Shown: positions 33,919 to 43,899 of the stretch, one piece after another
How the letters are laid out: every line of letters begins with the position of its first letter
How positions within the stretch are numbered: the stretch's first letter is position 1
Assembly (NCBI GenBank): GCA_028281325.1
Contig: JANQKC010000001.1
Span: 1 to 64,000 of the forward strand
Length of the DNA: 64,000 nt
DNA from: Alphaproteobacteria bacterium
Lineage (GTDB): Bacteria; Pseudomonadota; Alphaproteobacteria; UBA8366
Direction: 5' to 3'
Notes under the pieces: model-generated
What the model was told of the DNA's origin: nothing
The model's input: only the letters and a program-made list of their open reading frames with translations
Databases searched by the model: none
Made by a program: the position numbers and the translations under genes

Positions 33919-36681
33919 TCACCGTTGACCGTCGTCCGGATCTGGTCCGAAAAAACCGCGGCAGACGGCGACTGCGTCGGCGAGCCCGCAGCGCTCGATC
34001 TCGACGCCGTTCGGAAATGCGCCGCCCAGCCGCGACGGCATCATCGGGTCCAACAGGACGAAGACGCCGCGGTCGTCGGCGCGCCGGACAAGCCGTCCAT
34101 AGGCCTGCTTGATCCGCAGCCGCGTCAGCATGTCGTCGTATTTGCGGGTGCCGAACGCCTTCCGCCGCGCGCGGTGCAGGATGGTCGGGCGCGGCCAGGG
34201 CACCCGGTCGAAGACGATGAGCCGCAGGCTCGATCCCGGCACGTCCACGCCGTCGCGTACCGCGTCCGTCCCCAGCAGGCAGGAATCGATCTCGGCGCGG
34301 AAGATATCGACCAGTGTCGGCAGGTTCAGGCGGTCCACATGTTGCGCGTAAAGCGGCAGGCCGGCGGCGTCCATCGGTTCGGCCAATCGGCCGTGCACGG
34401 CGCGCAGCCGGCTGATCGCGGTGAACAGGCCGAGCGCCCCGCCGCCCGCGGCGAGGAACAGCTCCCGATAGGCGGACGCCACCTGCGCCATATCGTCCTT
34501 GCGGACGTCGGTGACGACGAGAACCCGCGTCAACGCGGCATAGTCGAAGGGCGACGCCACCTCGGCCCGCACCGAGCCCGGCAGATGAACCGCGCCGGTC
34601 CGGCTTTCCGCCGATAGCCAGTCCGCCTCGGCATCGCCGGACCCGTCGCGCAGCGTCGCCGAGGTGACCAGGACGCCATGCGCGGGCTTGGCCACCGTCT
34701 CCGCGAAGGGGACCGTAGGGTCGACCCAGTGGCGGCGCATGCCGACATCGACGTCGCGGCCGTCGAACCGGTCGACGGCGAACCAGTCGACGAACTCTTC
34801 CGGATGTTCCTGCGCCAAAGCCGCCAGCATATGACGCCACGCGCGCAGGAGGTTTTCGGCTCGGTATTCGAGCGACTGATTGATCGCCTCGATCCGATTG
34901 CGCGTGTTGGTGTCCAGGTCGTCGGCTTCCTCGTCCAGGCGTTTCTGCAGGATGCCGCGCAGCCGGTTGATCGGCTGTTCCAGCCGCCGCAGGGCAGCTT
35001 CGAGGGCCGCCGCGCCGTCCAGAACCTCAGGAGCCGGGTCGTCGGTTTCCGCTTCCAGGTCGAACGGGCTGCGCGCGTCGTTGGCCCGGGCGTACACATG
35101 CGTGCGCACCGCGGCGAAGAAGGCCTCGGCCGGCCCACGCGGTGCGCCGTCGCCGAGCCGGGCATGCCATCCGGCGTCGGGCAGGGACCCCGCCGCCGAC
35201 AGGATATCCTCCAACGCCGCAGGGCCGTCCTTGGCTTCACCCAACAGATCTTCGACCCGCTGCTTCAGGCCGCGCCCGCGTCGCCGGCTGCGACCCTCCG
35301 CGCCGCGCAGCCAACGGCGCAGCTCCGCGGTTTCCTGTCCCGTCAGATGCGCGGCGAAGGCGCTGTCGGCCGCATCGAAGACGTGGTGACCTTCGTCGAA
35401 AACGAAGCGTGTGGGCCGTGCGCCGTTCTCGCCCATGCCGCGCGCCATACGGGTCATCACAAGCGCATGGTTGGCGATCACCAGGTCGGCGCGGCGCGAT
35501 TTGCGGATGCCGCGTTCGATGAAGCATCGGCTGTAGTGGTCGCAGGCCGAATAGATGCATTCGCCGCGATGATCGGTCAGTGCGAGCGTGCGCCGCGTGC
35601 CCAGCAGGTCGACCAGCCAGGACGGAAAATCGCCGCCGGTGACGCTGCCGTCCCGGCTATGCGCCGCCCAACGCGCCATCAGGCCGAGGGCGATGGCATC
35701 GTGCTGGCGTACCGCGGCGCCGCGCACCGCGTCCTGCATGTTGAGCAGGCAGAGATAATTCTCCCGTCCCTTGCGCACCACGATCCGGTTGGATTTGACG
35801 CGCGGGTCCGGGTAGAGCCGGTCGAGTTCCTGATCGATCTGGTGCTGTAGGTTCCGCGTGTAGGTCGAGATCCAGACCGGGGCTTCGTTCTTCTCCGCCC
35901 AGACGCTGGCCGGCGCGAGATACCCCAGTGTCTTGCCGACACCGGTGCCGGCTTCGGCCAACACGAAATGGGGCTCGCCCGGCGTGTCGCGTGGGACGAA
36001 GGCGCCCGTGGCGGCGGATGCATAGTCGGCCTGGCTGGGCCGCTCTTCCGAGTCGGCGTCGAGCAGGTCGGCCAATCGGGCGCGTGCTTCCGCCGGGTCG
36101 ACCGCGGCGCTGCCGGGCGGCGGTGGCGGCGCATGCTCGCTCCATTCCGGGATCTCGCGCCAGACCTCCAGGCCGCTCGCGGGCGCCCACATCTTTTCGT
36201 CGGGCTCCACGTTCAGCGCGCGCAGCACGGGCGCGCCCCAGGACCATCCGCCCCGCATCATCGCCTGCGCCACGCGCCGGGCCGGGCGGCCGGCGCTTTC
36301 TTCCGACAATTCGGACAGCAGGCGGATCGCCGCGCGGCGCAAGATCAGGACCGCGGCCGCAAGGTTGGGCGGACCGTCCGCGCCGCCCTCCAGGGCGAGC
36401 GCGTCGGCGAGACCGCGCGGCGTCGGCACGCAGAAGGCGGCCGGGCGCACGAAAGCGAACAGCTCCAACAGATCGTAAGCGGGAAAGGGATCGATGCCGA
36501 GCCGCCGCGCGGTCGCCGGACCGTGGCACAAAAGGGGCGGTCCGTCGGCGGCGACGCGTTTCGCCGCTTCCTTTCGCGAGAGAGATTCGACCTCGCCGTC
36601 CGCACTGAGCCAGGCGGCGCTTGTCAGGCCGACGGCGAGAATGGGGGCGTCGGGCAGGTATATGGCGGAGGCGGACGGCAT
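33919..36681 (-). CDS. ATP-dependent DNA helicase, DinG/XPD-like
   Basis: The 920-residue superfamily 2 helicase has Walker A EAGTGVGKT (residues 243-251), a DEGHH box (FVFDEGHHVFDAA) and an iron-sulfur cysteine cluster region (CIYSACDHYSRC), plus motif VI-like RLIVFDRVPWPRP and QAYGRLVRR. The extra roughly 230-residue N-terminal part may be a degenerate nuclease-like domain but shows no clear catalytic set. The protein likely unwinds damaged or structured DNA. ATG 36681 is the only sound start. Confidence 0.9.
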   Translation of the reverse strand: MPSASAIYLPDAPILAVGLTSAAWLSADGEVESLSRKEAAKRVAADGPPLLCHGPATARRLGIDPFPAYDLLELFAFVRPAAFCVPTPRGLADALALEGGADGPPNLAAAVLILRRAAIRLLSELSEESAGRPARRVAQAMMRGGWSWGAPVLRALNVEPDEKMWAPASGLEVWREIPEWSEHAPPPPPGSAAVDPAEARARLADLLDADSEERPSQADYASAATGAFVPRDTPGEPHFVLAEAGTGVGKTLGYLAPASVWAEKNEAPVWISTYTRNLQHQIDQELDRLYPDPRVKSNRIVVRKGRENYLCLLNMQDAVRGAAVRQHDAIALGLMARWAAHSRDGSVTGGDFPSWLVDLLGTRRTLALTDHRGECIYSACDHYSRCFIERGIRKSRRADLVIANHALVMTRMARGMGENGARPTRFVFDEGHHVFDAADSAFAAHLTGQETAELRRWLRGAEGRSRRRGRGLKQRVEDLLGEAKDGPAALEDILSAAGSLPDAGWHARLGDGAPRGPAEAFFAAVRTHVYARANDARSPFDLEAETDDPAPEVLDGAAALEAALRRLEQPINRLRGILQKRLDEEADDLDTNTRNRIEAINQSLEYRAENLLRAWRHMLAALAQEHPEEFVDWFAVDRFDGRDVDVGMRRHWVDPTVPFAETVAKPAHGVLVTSATLRDGSGDAEADWLSAESRTGAVHLPGSVRAEVASPFDYAALTRVLVVTDVRKDDMAQVASAYRELFLAAGGGALGLFTAISRLRAVHGRLAEPMDAAGLPLYAQHVDRLNLPTLVDIFRAEIDSCLLGTDAVRDGVDVPGSSLRLIVFDRVPWPRPTILHRARRKAFGTRKYDDMLTRLRIKQAYGRLVRRADDRGVFVLLDPMMPSRLGGAFPNGVEIERCGLADAVAVCRGFFGPDPDDGQR

Positions 36682-36743
36682 TGTCGGCGCATCATACCCG
36701 CGCGATGGCGGCGAGGCGATGCACCTGTGTCCCTAAGAGGCGC

Positions 36744-39700
36744 TTATCCCGCCGCCGTGACGTCGCGCGTCGGAATCCGGAACAACAAGGTGTAGACAAC
36801 AGGCACGAAGCCGAGCGTGAAAATCGTGGCGAAGATCAATCCGAAGGCGATGACGCTCGCCATGCCGTAGAACAGCGCGCCGCCGAACAGGATCAGCGGC
36901 ACCAAGCCGAGAACGGTTGTCAGCGTGGTCATCAGGATCGGCCGTAGCCGCGCCAGACAGGCTGTCACCACCGCGTCGAGGGGTTCGCGCCCTTCGGCTT
37001 CCTCGGTTTGGATGCGGTCGATCAGCACGATGCCGTTATTGATGAGAATGCCGGCCAGACTGAAGAAGCCCAGCAGCACCATGAACCCGTAGGGCGCTTG
37101 CATGACGATCAGGCCGACGGTGCCGCCGATCAGGATGAGCGGGATGGTCGCCAGGATGATCGCGGCCTTGCGGAAGGAGTTGAACTGCCCGATCAACAAG
37201 ATGACGATGCCGGCGAGGGCCATCGGCAGCAGGCCGAAGAGTTTCTCGTTCGCCTCGGCTTGGTCTTCCACCTCGCCGCCGACTTCCCACCGGGTGCCGG
37301 CCGGCAGATCGAGTTTTTCCAGCGTCGGCATCACGGCGGCGAGCAATTGGGGCGCGGGAAGGCCCGGGTTGCGCGCTTCTACGGTGAGGGTCCGTTGCTG
37401 GTCGCGCCGTTTGATGCGGCCGAACCGCCATTCGCCGCGAACGGCGGCGACCTGACCCAGGGAGACGAAACTGTTCGATGCCGCTGAATAGATCTGCACC
37501 CGTTGCAGCCCGGAAAGCGAGAAGCGCAGGCTGTCGTCCCCGCGCACGACGATCGGGATGATCTTGTCGCCTTCGCGGTAGTCGCTGACGGTCACGCCGG
37601 CAAAGGTGGCGTTCAGGGAATTGGCGACATCCGTTGACGACACGTTTGCGCGCCGCGCCCGCACCTGATCCACCTCGACGATCAGTTTAAGGGTCTTGTT
37701 TTCCCAGTCATGTTTGATGCCCACCGAGCCGGGCATGGCGTGGAAGGCCTTCACCAATCGTTCGGCGCGATCCGCCAATATGTCGCTGTCGGGGCCGATC
37801 AATCGAATTTGCACCATGCCCGGTTCGGTCGAGCCGAACCACATGCGCTTCGCGTCGGCCCGGGCGGCGGGTAGATTTTCATCCAAAAACGCGTTGATCC
37901 GATCGATCATCGGGCCGACGTCGTCGACTGTCCGCGTATTGACCATGACGAAGGCGCGGTGCGGGTCCGGGTCGACCGGCGCCAGGGCGAGGAAGAAACG
38001 CGGCCCGCCGTATCCGACATAGGCCGTGTTGCTGGTGACTTCAGGATTGGCGTCCTTGTCCGACAGCCATCGGGTCAGCGTCCGCATCTCGGTTTCGGTC
38101 TCACGGATATCGGTGCCGGCTTCGAAGTCGAGATAAACGAGCAACTGGTTCCGGTCGCCGAGCGGGAAGAACTCGGTCTTCACCGTGCCCAACAACATCA
38201 CCGACAACACCAGACCGCCGAACAGGCCCGCCAGAAACGTGATTCGCCAGCGCAACAGCAACCCGAGGACGCGCCGGTAGGCGACGTAGAGCGGCGTGCC
38301 GTAAGACGCGGTTTCCCCGTCCGATTCCGATGTTTCGGACACTTTCATGAACCAGGCGCACATCGCTGGCGTCACGGTCATCGACAACAGCCAGGATACC
38401 AGCAGCAGGATCACCACGACCTGCGCCAGCGACCGCACATAGTCGCCGGAATTGCCTTCGAGCAGCATCATCGGGAGGAAGGCGAAGATCGTCGTCAACG
38501 ATGATGTCAGCAGCGGGATCGCGAGTGATCCGGCGGCTTCGGCCGCCGCGCGCATCCGCTCGACGCCGCGTTCCATCCGGACGCGGATGTCTTCCGCGAC
38601 GACGATGCCGTTATCGACGAGCAGGCCGAGGGCGATGATCATCGCGGCGATGGACATGCGCTGCAGCTCGATCTCGAAGAATCTCATCGCGATGATGCCG
38701 AGCAGCATTGTCAGCGGGACGAAGAAGCCGACGATCAACCCCGTGCGTAATCCAAGGAAAACCATGACCACGACCAACACGATCACCAGCGTCTGGTAGA
38801 CGTTCGACACGGCCCCTTGAACCGCTTCTTCGATCAGGTCGGGTTGGAAGGTGGCGTAGTCGAGCACGTAGCCGATGGGAAGATCGTTCTCGATCTCCTC
38901 CAGCATCGCGGTGAGGCGTTCGCCGAATTCCAGGTTGTTCGTTCCTTCGACCGTCGACACCGACAGGATGATGGCGGGCCGGTCGTTGTGAAAGGACGGC
39001 ATTTCAGGCGGATCGGCGTAGCTGCGGCGGATATCCACGACTTCGTCGAGCCGGAGTACGCGGTCCGAATTCGGAATGCGAAAGACCACGGCGCGGAGTT
39101 CGTCGATGGATTTCAAGTTGCCGGAAGGTTCCAGCAGCACGGCGCGGCCGTCGGCGACGATTTCGCCGCCCGGCTCGATGATGTTCTGCAGCCGTAACGC
39201 GCCGAAGACTTCCTGCGGTGAGACGCCGAGTTGCGACAGCTTCGTCGGCGTCGCCTCGAGGTAAATGCGCTCGTCCTGTACGCCGAGGATTTGCACCTTT
39301 CGGATACCCTTGAGCGTGTAGAGCCGGTCGCGCGTGTCCCGCGCAACGTCGCGCATTTCGGCCAGCGAGAAGCCATCCGACCACAAGGCTACCGTCGCCA
39401 CCGCGGTCAGGCCGACCTCGTCGTCGACGAACGGGCCTTGGGTGCCGTCCGGGAGGTCCGTCTTGACGTCATCCGCCTTGTTGCGAATGTCCTGAAAAAC
39501 CGCGTCCAAATCGGTCACCCAATCGTGGATCGTCAGTTCCAGTTTCACCGAACCGGTTTTCGAGGTGGATTTGATCTCGTCGATCTCGGCGATTTCCCGC
39601 ATCGCCGCTTCGAGCGGTTCGGTAATCAAATCTTCAACACGCTCGGCGGACATGCCGGGAAAAGCGGCGGTCACGTTGGCGTTGCGGATGGTGATGGTGG

Positions 39701-39812
39701 GGTCCTCGGCGCTCGGATAGGACAGATAGGTCGTCACCCCGAGGGTAACGATAATCAACACCGCGACGACGGTGATGCGCGAGTTGCGAAGGGCGATCTG
39801 GGCGAGGTTCAT
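36744..39812 (-). CDS. RND efflux transporter permease (AcrB/MdtBC-like)
   Basis: The 1022-residue inner-membrane pump starts MNLAQIALRNSRITVVAVLIIVTLGVTTYL and carries the two-fold repeat of RND proteins: two large periplasmic loops and two bundles of helices, with LLVDNGIVVAEDIRVRMERG and SLAGILINNGIVLIDRIQTEE in the equivalent helices. It exports drugs or other hydrophobics with the periplasmic adaptor encoded 33 bases upstream. No outer-membrane TolC-like gene is in the window. Substrate unknown. Confidence 0.93.
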   Translation of the reverse strand: MNLAQIALRNSRITVVAVLIIVTLGVTTYLSYPSAEDPTITIRNANVTAAFPGMSAERVEDLITEPLEAAMREIAEIDEIKSTSKTGSVKLELTIHDWVTDLDAVFQDIRNKADDVKTDLPDGTQGPFVDDEVGLTAVATVALWSDGFSLAEMRDVARDTRDRLYTLKGIRKVQILGVQDERIYLEATPTKLSQLGVSPQEVFGALRLQNIIEPGGEIVADGRAVLLEPSGNLKSIDELRAVVFRIPNSDRVLRLDEVVDIRRSYADPPEMPSFHNDRPAIILSVSTVEGTNNLEFGERLTAMLEEIENDLPIGYVLDYATFQPDLIEEAVQGAVSNVYQTLVIVLVVVMVFLGLRTGLIVGFFVPLTMLLGIIAMRFFEIELQRMSIAAMIIALGLLVDNGIVVAEDIRVRMERGVERMRAAAEAAGSLAIPLLTSSLTTIFAFLPMMLLEGNSGDYVRSLAQVVVILLLVSWLLSMTVTPAMCAWFMKVSETSESDGETASYGTPLYVAYRRVLGLLLRWRITFLAGLFGGLVLSVMLLGTVKTEFFPLGDRNQLLVYLDFEAGTDIRETETEMRTLTRWLSDKDANPEVTSNTAYVGYGGPRFFLALAPVDPDPHRAFVMVNTRTVDDVGPMIDRINAFLDENLPAARADAKRMWFGSTEPGMVQIRLIGPDSDILADRAERLVKAFHAMPGSVGIKHDWENKTLKLIVEVDQVRARRANVSSTDVANSLNATFAGVTVSDYREGDKIIPIVVRGDDSLRFSLSGLQRVQIYSAASNSFVSLGQVAAVRGEWRFGRIKRRDQQRTLTVEARNPGLPAPQLLAAVMPTLEKLDLPAGTRWEVGGEVEDQAEANEKLFGLLPMALAGIVILLIGQFNSFRKAAIILATIPLILIGGTVGLIVMQAPYGFMVLLGFFSLAGILINNGIVLIDRIQTEEAEGREPLDAVVTACLARLRPILMTTLTTVLGLVPLILFGGALFYGMASVIAFGLIFATIFTLGFVPVVYTLLFRIPTRDVTAAG

Positions 39813-39845
39813 GGTTCTATCTCCCGCGTGCGGTTGCCGCGACGC

Positions 39846-40937
39846 CTATTGACCCAGCAATTTCACTTTTTGGCCGTCACGCAGGAAACTGACACCGGCT
39901 GCGGCGATGATGTCGCCGGCATTCACGCCGTCGGTGATCTCGATGAAATTGTCCCGCCCTTTGACGCCGGTGATGGCGGTCTTGCGCACCGCGCCGCTCG
40001 CCGAATCGAACTTGAAGACATAGCCGTTCGCGGTGCCGTCGCCGGGCGCGATCGCGACCAGCGGGACCAGGAATCCGCGCTTGCCGTTCGTGCCGGCAAA
40101 GGGAACGCTGACCTCCGCCGCCATGCCCGGCAGAATCTCGGGCGGGCCATCCAGGATCGACGCGGTAATGTCGACCGCGTTGGCGCTGCCTGCCGCGGTG
40201 CCGATCTCGGTGATGCGGCCGCTGCAGCCGCAACCCGCGATCGTGGAGATTTCGACCGTTACCGGCAGCCCGATCGTCAACTGGCCGACCGCGGAATCGG
40301 GAATCGACAGATCGACTTCGAGCGCGCCTTCCGAGTTGATCTGGAACACCGCCGTGCCACGCGAGGTTTCGGTGAAAGGATCGACGTTGCGGGACGCGAT
40401 GACGCCACCGAAGGGTGCGGTGAGGCGGGTGTTCGCGAGATCGCGTTCCGCCGTCCCGAGCCGCGACCGCGCCAGGTTCAGCTCGCCCTCCGCCGCGTCA
40501 TGGGCGGCGATGGCCTGATCGAGCGCCGCCTTGGCGACCCAGCCCTTGGTGAACAGTTGGCGTTGCCGGTCGAGGTCGACCTTCTTGTTGTCGCGGGTCG
40601 CCTTGGCGGTGGCGAGTTGCGATTGCGCCGCCTGCACGTCGAGTTCGAACGGTTTCGGGTCTAAGGTTGCGAGCACCTGGCCGGGCGTGACGCGGACGCC
40701 TTGCTTGACGGTCACGGTCTGCACCGTGCCGGAGACCGCGAAACTGAGCGCCGACGTATCTGAGGCCGCGACGGTGCCCGAATACCGGCGCACCACGGCG
40801 CCCGCCGGTTCGGTCACGATGTAAGGTTTGATGGCGCGGATGCGTTCGGCTGTGTCCGGAGGGGACGGCTCCTCGCATCCGGCGAGTGCGAGGGCGGCGG
40901 TCAAGGAGGCGATGATGCGAGTGAACCGGACAGGCAT
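39846..40937 (-). CDS. RND efflux periplasmic adaptor (membrane fusion protein)
   Basis: The 363-residue lipoprotein has a signal ending ALALAGC (lipobox), then the adaptor order: biotinyl-lipoyl segment GTVQTVTVKQGVRVTPGQVLATLDP, a helical hairpin (ELDVQAAQSQLATAKATRDNKKVDLDRQRQL) and LTAPFGGVIASRNV. An unusual AGCGCSG cysteine pair is in the barrel part (about residues 230-236). The start ATG 40937 is favoured. It is the first gene of the leftward two-gene pump operon. No regulator abuts it; a gap of 347 bases lies upstream. Confidence 0.9.
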   Translation of the reverse strand: MPVRFTRIIASLTAALALAGCEEPSPPDTAERIRAIKPYIVTEPAGAVVRRYSGTVAASDTSALSFAVSGTVQTVTVKQGVRVTPGQVLATLDPKPFELDVQAAQSQLATAKATRDNKKVDLDRQRQLFTKGWVAKAALDQAIAAHDAAEGELNLARSRLGTAERDLANTRLTAPFGGVIASRNVDPFTETSRGTAVFQINSEGALEVDLSIPDSAVGQLTIGLPVTVEISTIAGCGCSGRITEIGTAAGSANAVDITASILDGPPEILPGMAAEVSVPFAGTNGKRGFLVPLVAIAPGDGTANGYVFKFDSASGAVRKTAITGVKGRDNFIEITDGVNAGDIIAAAGVSFLRDGQKVKLLGQ

Positions 40938-41284
40938 GTTATTCTCCGTCAGGATGCATAGAGGGGTGAGCCCTGAGCAATCATTCATCATTCATGCAAT
41001 CGCCCTTATTGTTATGAGCGATGCGCGGCGAGTGTGCCCGTATCCTTGCCCGCTGTATAGGTGCCAGCTGTCGCATCAAAGAGCATCCCTCCGGATTACG
41101 GATTCATGCCGCGGCCACTCGGTTGGATCATGGGCGTCGGCCGTGAAAATCGCTGGCATTTGAGGTCGGTCCGCTCATTGTTGCTGCAGGCAAAATAATA
41201 TGTTGCGGATTTTGTCCATTCTCCTTTTGACTTGAAAGGATCAAGGTTCCGGTCAGACCCGCAATTCGAAGAGGGACAAATGAC
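40938..41284. other. intergenic region, mostly featureless
   Basis: This 347-base gap separates the divergent adaptor and VOC genes. It has two short tandem ATTCATC repeats (about 40982-40996) and a direct AT-rich stretch near 41190-41240. No convincing promoter, riboswitch or ORF was found. Promoters of both flanking genes must lie in it. Confidence 0.5.
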
Positions 41285-41692
41285 ATGACGCAGACATCGG
41301 TCACCCAGGGCGCGCATCACGTCGGCCTAACCGTCCCTGATCTGGACGCGGCCAAGACATTCTTCACCGATCTGTTGGGGTTCGATCTCGTCCGCGAGGT
41401 GCCGGAGTATCCCGCCGCTTTCGTCAGCGACGGCACGCTGCTGATCACCTTGTGGCGCGCCGCAGACCCGGACACCTGCACGCCGTTCGACCGCAAGAGG
41501 GTCGTCGGCTTGCATCACCTGGCGTTGAAGGTGGACGGCAAGGGCCTCGACGATATCTACGGCCGGCTCAAGGGCGCGGTCGGGGTCGAGATCGAGTTCG
41601 CGCCGGAAGCCCTGCGCGACGGGCCGACGCGGCACATGATGTGCACGATCCCGGGTGGCATCCGGATGGAGTTCATCGCGCCCGAGGGCTAG
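41285..41692 (+). CDS. VOC-family (glyoxalase/bleomycin-resistance-like) protein
   Basis: The 135-residue protein has the vicinal-oxygen-chelate fold: GAHHVGLTVPDLDAAKTFFTDLLGFDLV near the start (His ligands), LHHLALKVDG in the middle and FAPEALRDGPTRHMMCTIPGGIRMEFIAPEG with the final Glu ligand. It could be a glyoxalase-like isomerase or dioxygenase. Substrate is unknown. It converges with the ArsR-like gene (12-base gap). Confidence 0.87.
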   Translation: MTQTSVTQGAHHVGLTVPDLDAAKTFFTDLLGFDLVREVPEYPAAFVSDGTLLITLWRAADPDTCTPFDRKRVVGLHHLALKVDGKGLDDIYGRLKGAVGVEIEFAPEALRDGPTRHMMCTIPGGIRMEFIAPEG

Positions 41693-41704
41693 ACTCGGCG
41701 CTGC

Positions 41705-42415
41705 CTAGGACGCGCTGATCCGAAGACCGAAAACGTCGCGGAACACCCGCTCGCCCTTGCGGGTGACGGCGACGGCGCGCGTATCGCCGACCCGACGGAT
41801 CCAGCCGTCGTCGAAGCCGCGGGCGCAGAGGGCCGCGCCGATGGATCCCGCGAGATGCGGACGGCGTTCGCTCCAATCCAGGCAGGGCCGGCACAACACG
41901 CGGGCGCGTGGGCCGCGCGCCGCCGAGAGTGACGCCACGTCGATTCCGATCCTGTCGAACAACGCGATGCCGGATTCGGTCACCAGCCCGCCGTCGTCGC
42001 TGAGTTCCACATGGCCGCTGGCGGAAAGGCCGTCCGCCAACGCAACGCCGAGCCGTCCGGCGAGATGGTCGTAACAGGTGCGTCCCGCGCGCAAGGCTTC
42101 GTCGCGCGGCCCGGTGCGCGGCGGCTGCAGAACGTCCAGGGTCGACGCGACCTGCATGATGCTCTCCATCATCCGGGCGACCTCGGGCGAGGCGAGGCGG
42201 TGATAGCGGTGCCGTCCCTGCTTCGTGACCGCCACCAGCCCACCCGCCGCCATGCGGGCCAAGTGGCCGCTCGCCGTTTGCGGGGTGATGCCCGCGGCCC
42301 GCGACAGTTCGGTGGCGGTCAAGGCCCGGCCGTCCATCAGCGCATGCAGCATGGCGGCGCGGGTCGGGTCTCCCGCGAGTGCCGCGACTTCCGCGAATTT
42401 GGCGTTGCTGGGCAT
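41705..42415 (-). CDS. ArsR-type helix-turn-helix regulator with long C-terminal domain
   Basis: The 236-residue protein has an N-terminal winged helix (EVAALAGDPTRAAMLHALMDGRALTATELSRAAGITPQTASGHLARM, about residues 8-54) and a roughly 140-residue effector-like domain with SARGPRARVLCRPCLDWSERRPHLAGSIGAALC, whose CRPC cysteines may bind metal. This longer architecture is a recognised ArsR subgroup. It diverges from the MFS gene, its likely target. The operator might be the near-palindrome TCGATATCTCGA (42427-42438). Confidence 0.88.
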   Translation of the reverse strand: MPSNAKFAEVAALAGDPTRAAMLHALMDGRALTATELSRAAGITPQTASGHLARMAAGGLVAVTKQGRHRYHRLASPEVARMMESIMQVASTLDVLQPPRTGPRDEALRAGRTCYDHLAGRLGVALADGLSASGHVELSDDGGLVTESGIALFDRIGIDVASLSAARGPRARVLCRPCLDWSERRPHLAGSIGAALCARGFDDGWIRRVGDTRAVAVTRKGERVFRDVFGLRISAS

Positions 42416-42544
42416 CGTCGATCTCCTCGATATCTCGAAACAGCGTATCACCCGCCGATGCGCGATGCTTCGGTCCCGACCGTAGCATTTTCCGGTCATA
42501 ACTCGGCAGGGTCCCCTCCGCAACAGCGAACGGCGGGTGGATCG

Positions 42545-43810
42545 ATGGCCAATTGTTCTCCGGCAGGACGGGGCGGTTTCTTCGGGTGGCGCGTGGTCGG
42601 CGCTGCCTTCGTGTTGGGCTTTTTCGGATGGGGCGTCGCCTTCTACGGGCCGCCGGTCTTCCTCAGCGTTATCCGCGAGGCCCGGGGTTGGCCTATTCCC
42701 CTGATCTCGACGGCGGTGACGGCGCATTTCCTGATCGGCGCGGTGGTCGGAGGGAATCTGCCGCGGCTGCATGCCCGCTTCGGCGCGGCGGTGATGACGA
42801 AGACCGGCGTCTTGTGCATGGCCTTGGGAGTCTTGGGCTGGGCGTCGGCGGACGCGCCGTGGCGGTTGTTCGCGGCGGCGGTGTTCACCGGCGTCGGCTG
42901 GGGCACGATGAGCGCCGCGGCGCTCAACGCCTTCGTGTCGCCCTGGTTCGTACGCGGGCGGCCGGCCGCGCTCGGCATGGCCTATAACGGCGGCAGCGTC
43001 GGCGGGATCGTGTTCTCGCCGCTCTGGGTGGCGGCCATCGCCTGGCTCGGATTTCCGGTGACGGCGGTCGCGGTCGGGACCGTCATGGCGGTGACGATCT
43101 GGCTGTTGACCGACCTCGTGTTGTCCAAGACGCCGGCATCGATGGGGGTGCGTCCCGACGGCGACGCGTCCGATGTGACCGAGACGCCATTTCCGCAATC
43201 GTCTACCCCCTCGTTAACGGGATCGCTGCTCTGGCGCGACCGCAGGTTCCAGACGCTGGCCGCTGGGATGGCGCTGGGGCTGATCGCGCAGATCGGGCTG
43301 ATCGCGCATCTCTATTCCTTGCTGGCGCCGGCGCTCGGCAAACAGGCGGCCGGGCTTGCGATGGGCTCGATCACGGTAATGGCGATCGGCGGGCGGATGA
43401 TTCTGGGGTGGGCGATCACGCCCCGGACCGACCGGCGGCTCGCCGCCTGCTGCGGATACGCGGCGCAGCTGGCCGGGTCCATCGTCTTTCTCTACGCCGC
43501 CGGAACGGATGTGCCGCTGCTGCTGCTCGGCATCGCCTTGTTCGGTATCGGCTTCGGCAATGCGACGTCGCTGCCGCCGCTGATCGCCCAGGTCGAGTTC
43601 GACCGTCGCGACGTGCCGCGCGCCGTCGCGCTGATCGTGGCGATCGCGCAGGGCAGCTTCGCCTTCGCACCGGCAGTCTTCAGCCTGATCCGAGAGATCA
43701 CGCCGGCGGCCGAGAGCGCCGCGCCGGGCGCGTCGCCGCTGCTGTTCGCGACGGCGGCGGGCATTCAGGGACTCGCCATCGTGGCCTTCCTGGCGGGGCG
43801 GGGCCGTTAG
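42545..43810 (+). CDS. major facilitator superfamily transporter
   Basis: The 421-residue protein has about 12 transmembrane helices in two bundles, with the cytoplasmic loop RLHARFGAAVMTK and internal PRTDRRLAACCG between them. The start MANCSPAGRGGFFGWRVVGAAFVLGFFGWGVAF at 42545 fits family length. It is divergent from the ArsR-like regulator (129 bases), which probably controls it. Substrate unknown. Confidence 0.9.
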   Translation: MANCSPAGRGGFFGWRVVGAAFVLGFFGWGVAFYGPPVFLSVIREARGWPIPLISTAVTAHFLIGAVVGGNLPRLHARFGAAVMTKTGVLCMALGVLGWASADAPWRLFAAAVFTGVGWGTMSAAALNAFVSPWFVRGRPAALGMAYNGGSVGGIVFSPLWVAAIAWLGFPVTAVAVGTVMAVTIWLLTDLVLSKTPASMGVRPDGDASDVTETPFPQSSTPSLTGSLLWRDRRFQTLAAGMALGLIAQIGLIAHLYSLLAPALGKQAAGLAMGSITVMAIGGRMILGWAITPRTDRRLAACCGYAAQLAGSIVFLYAAGTDVPLLLLGIALFGIGFGNATSLPPLIAQVEFDRRDVPRAVALIVAIAQGSFAFAPAVFSLIREITPAAESAAPGASPLLFATAAGIQGLAIVAFLAGRGR

Positions 43811-43899
43811 GCGGATTCCACGGCTTTGCATCTGGTTGACGGCCCGGGCCGCCGAGCCTAGGTTGCCGCTGACTCACCGATCCGGTTGTGGAGTGCGAC

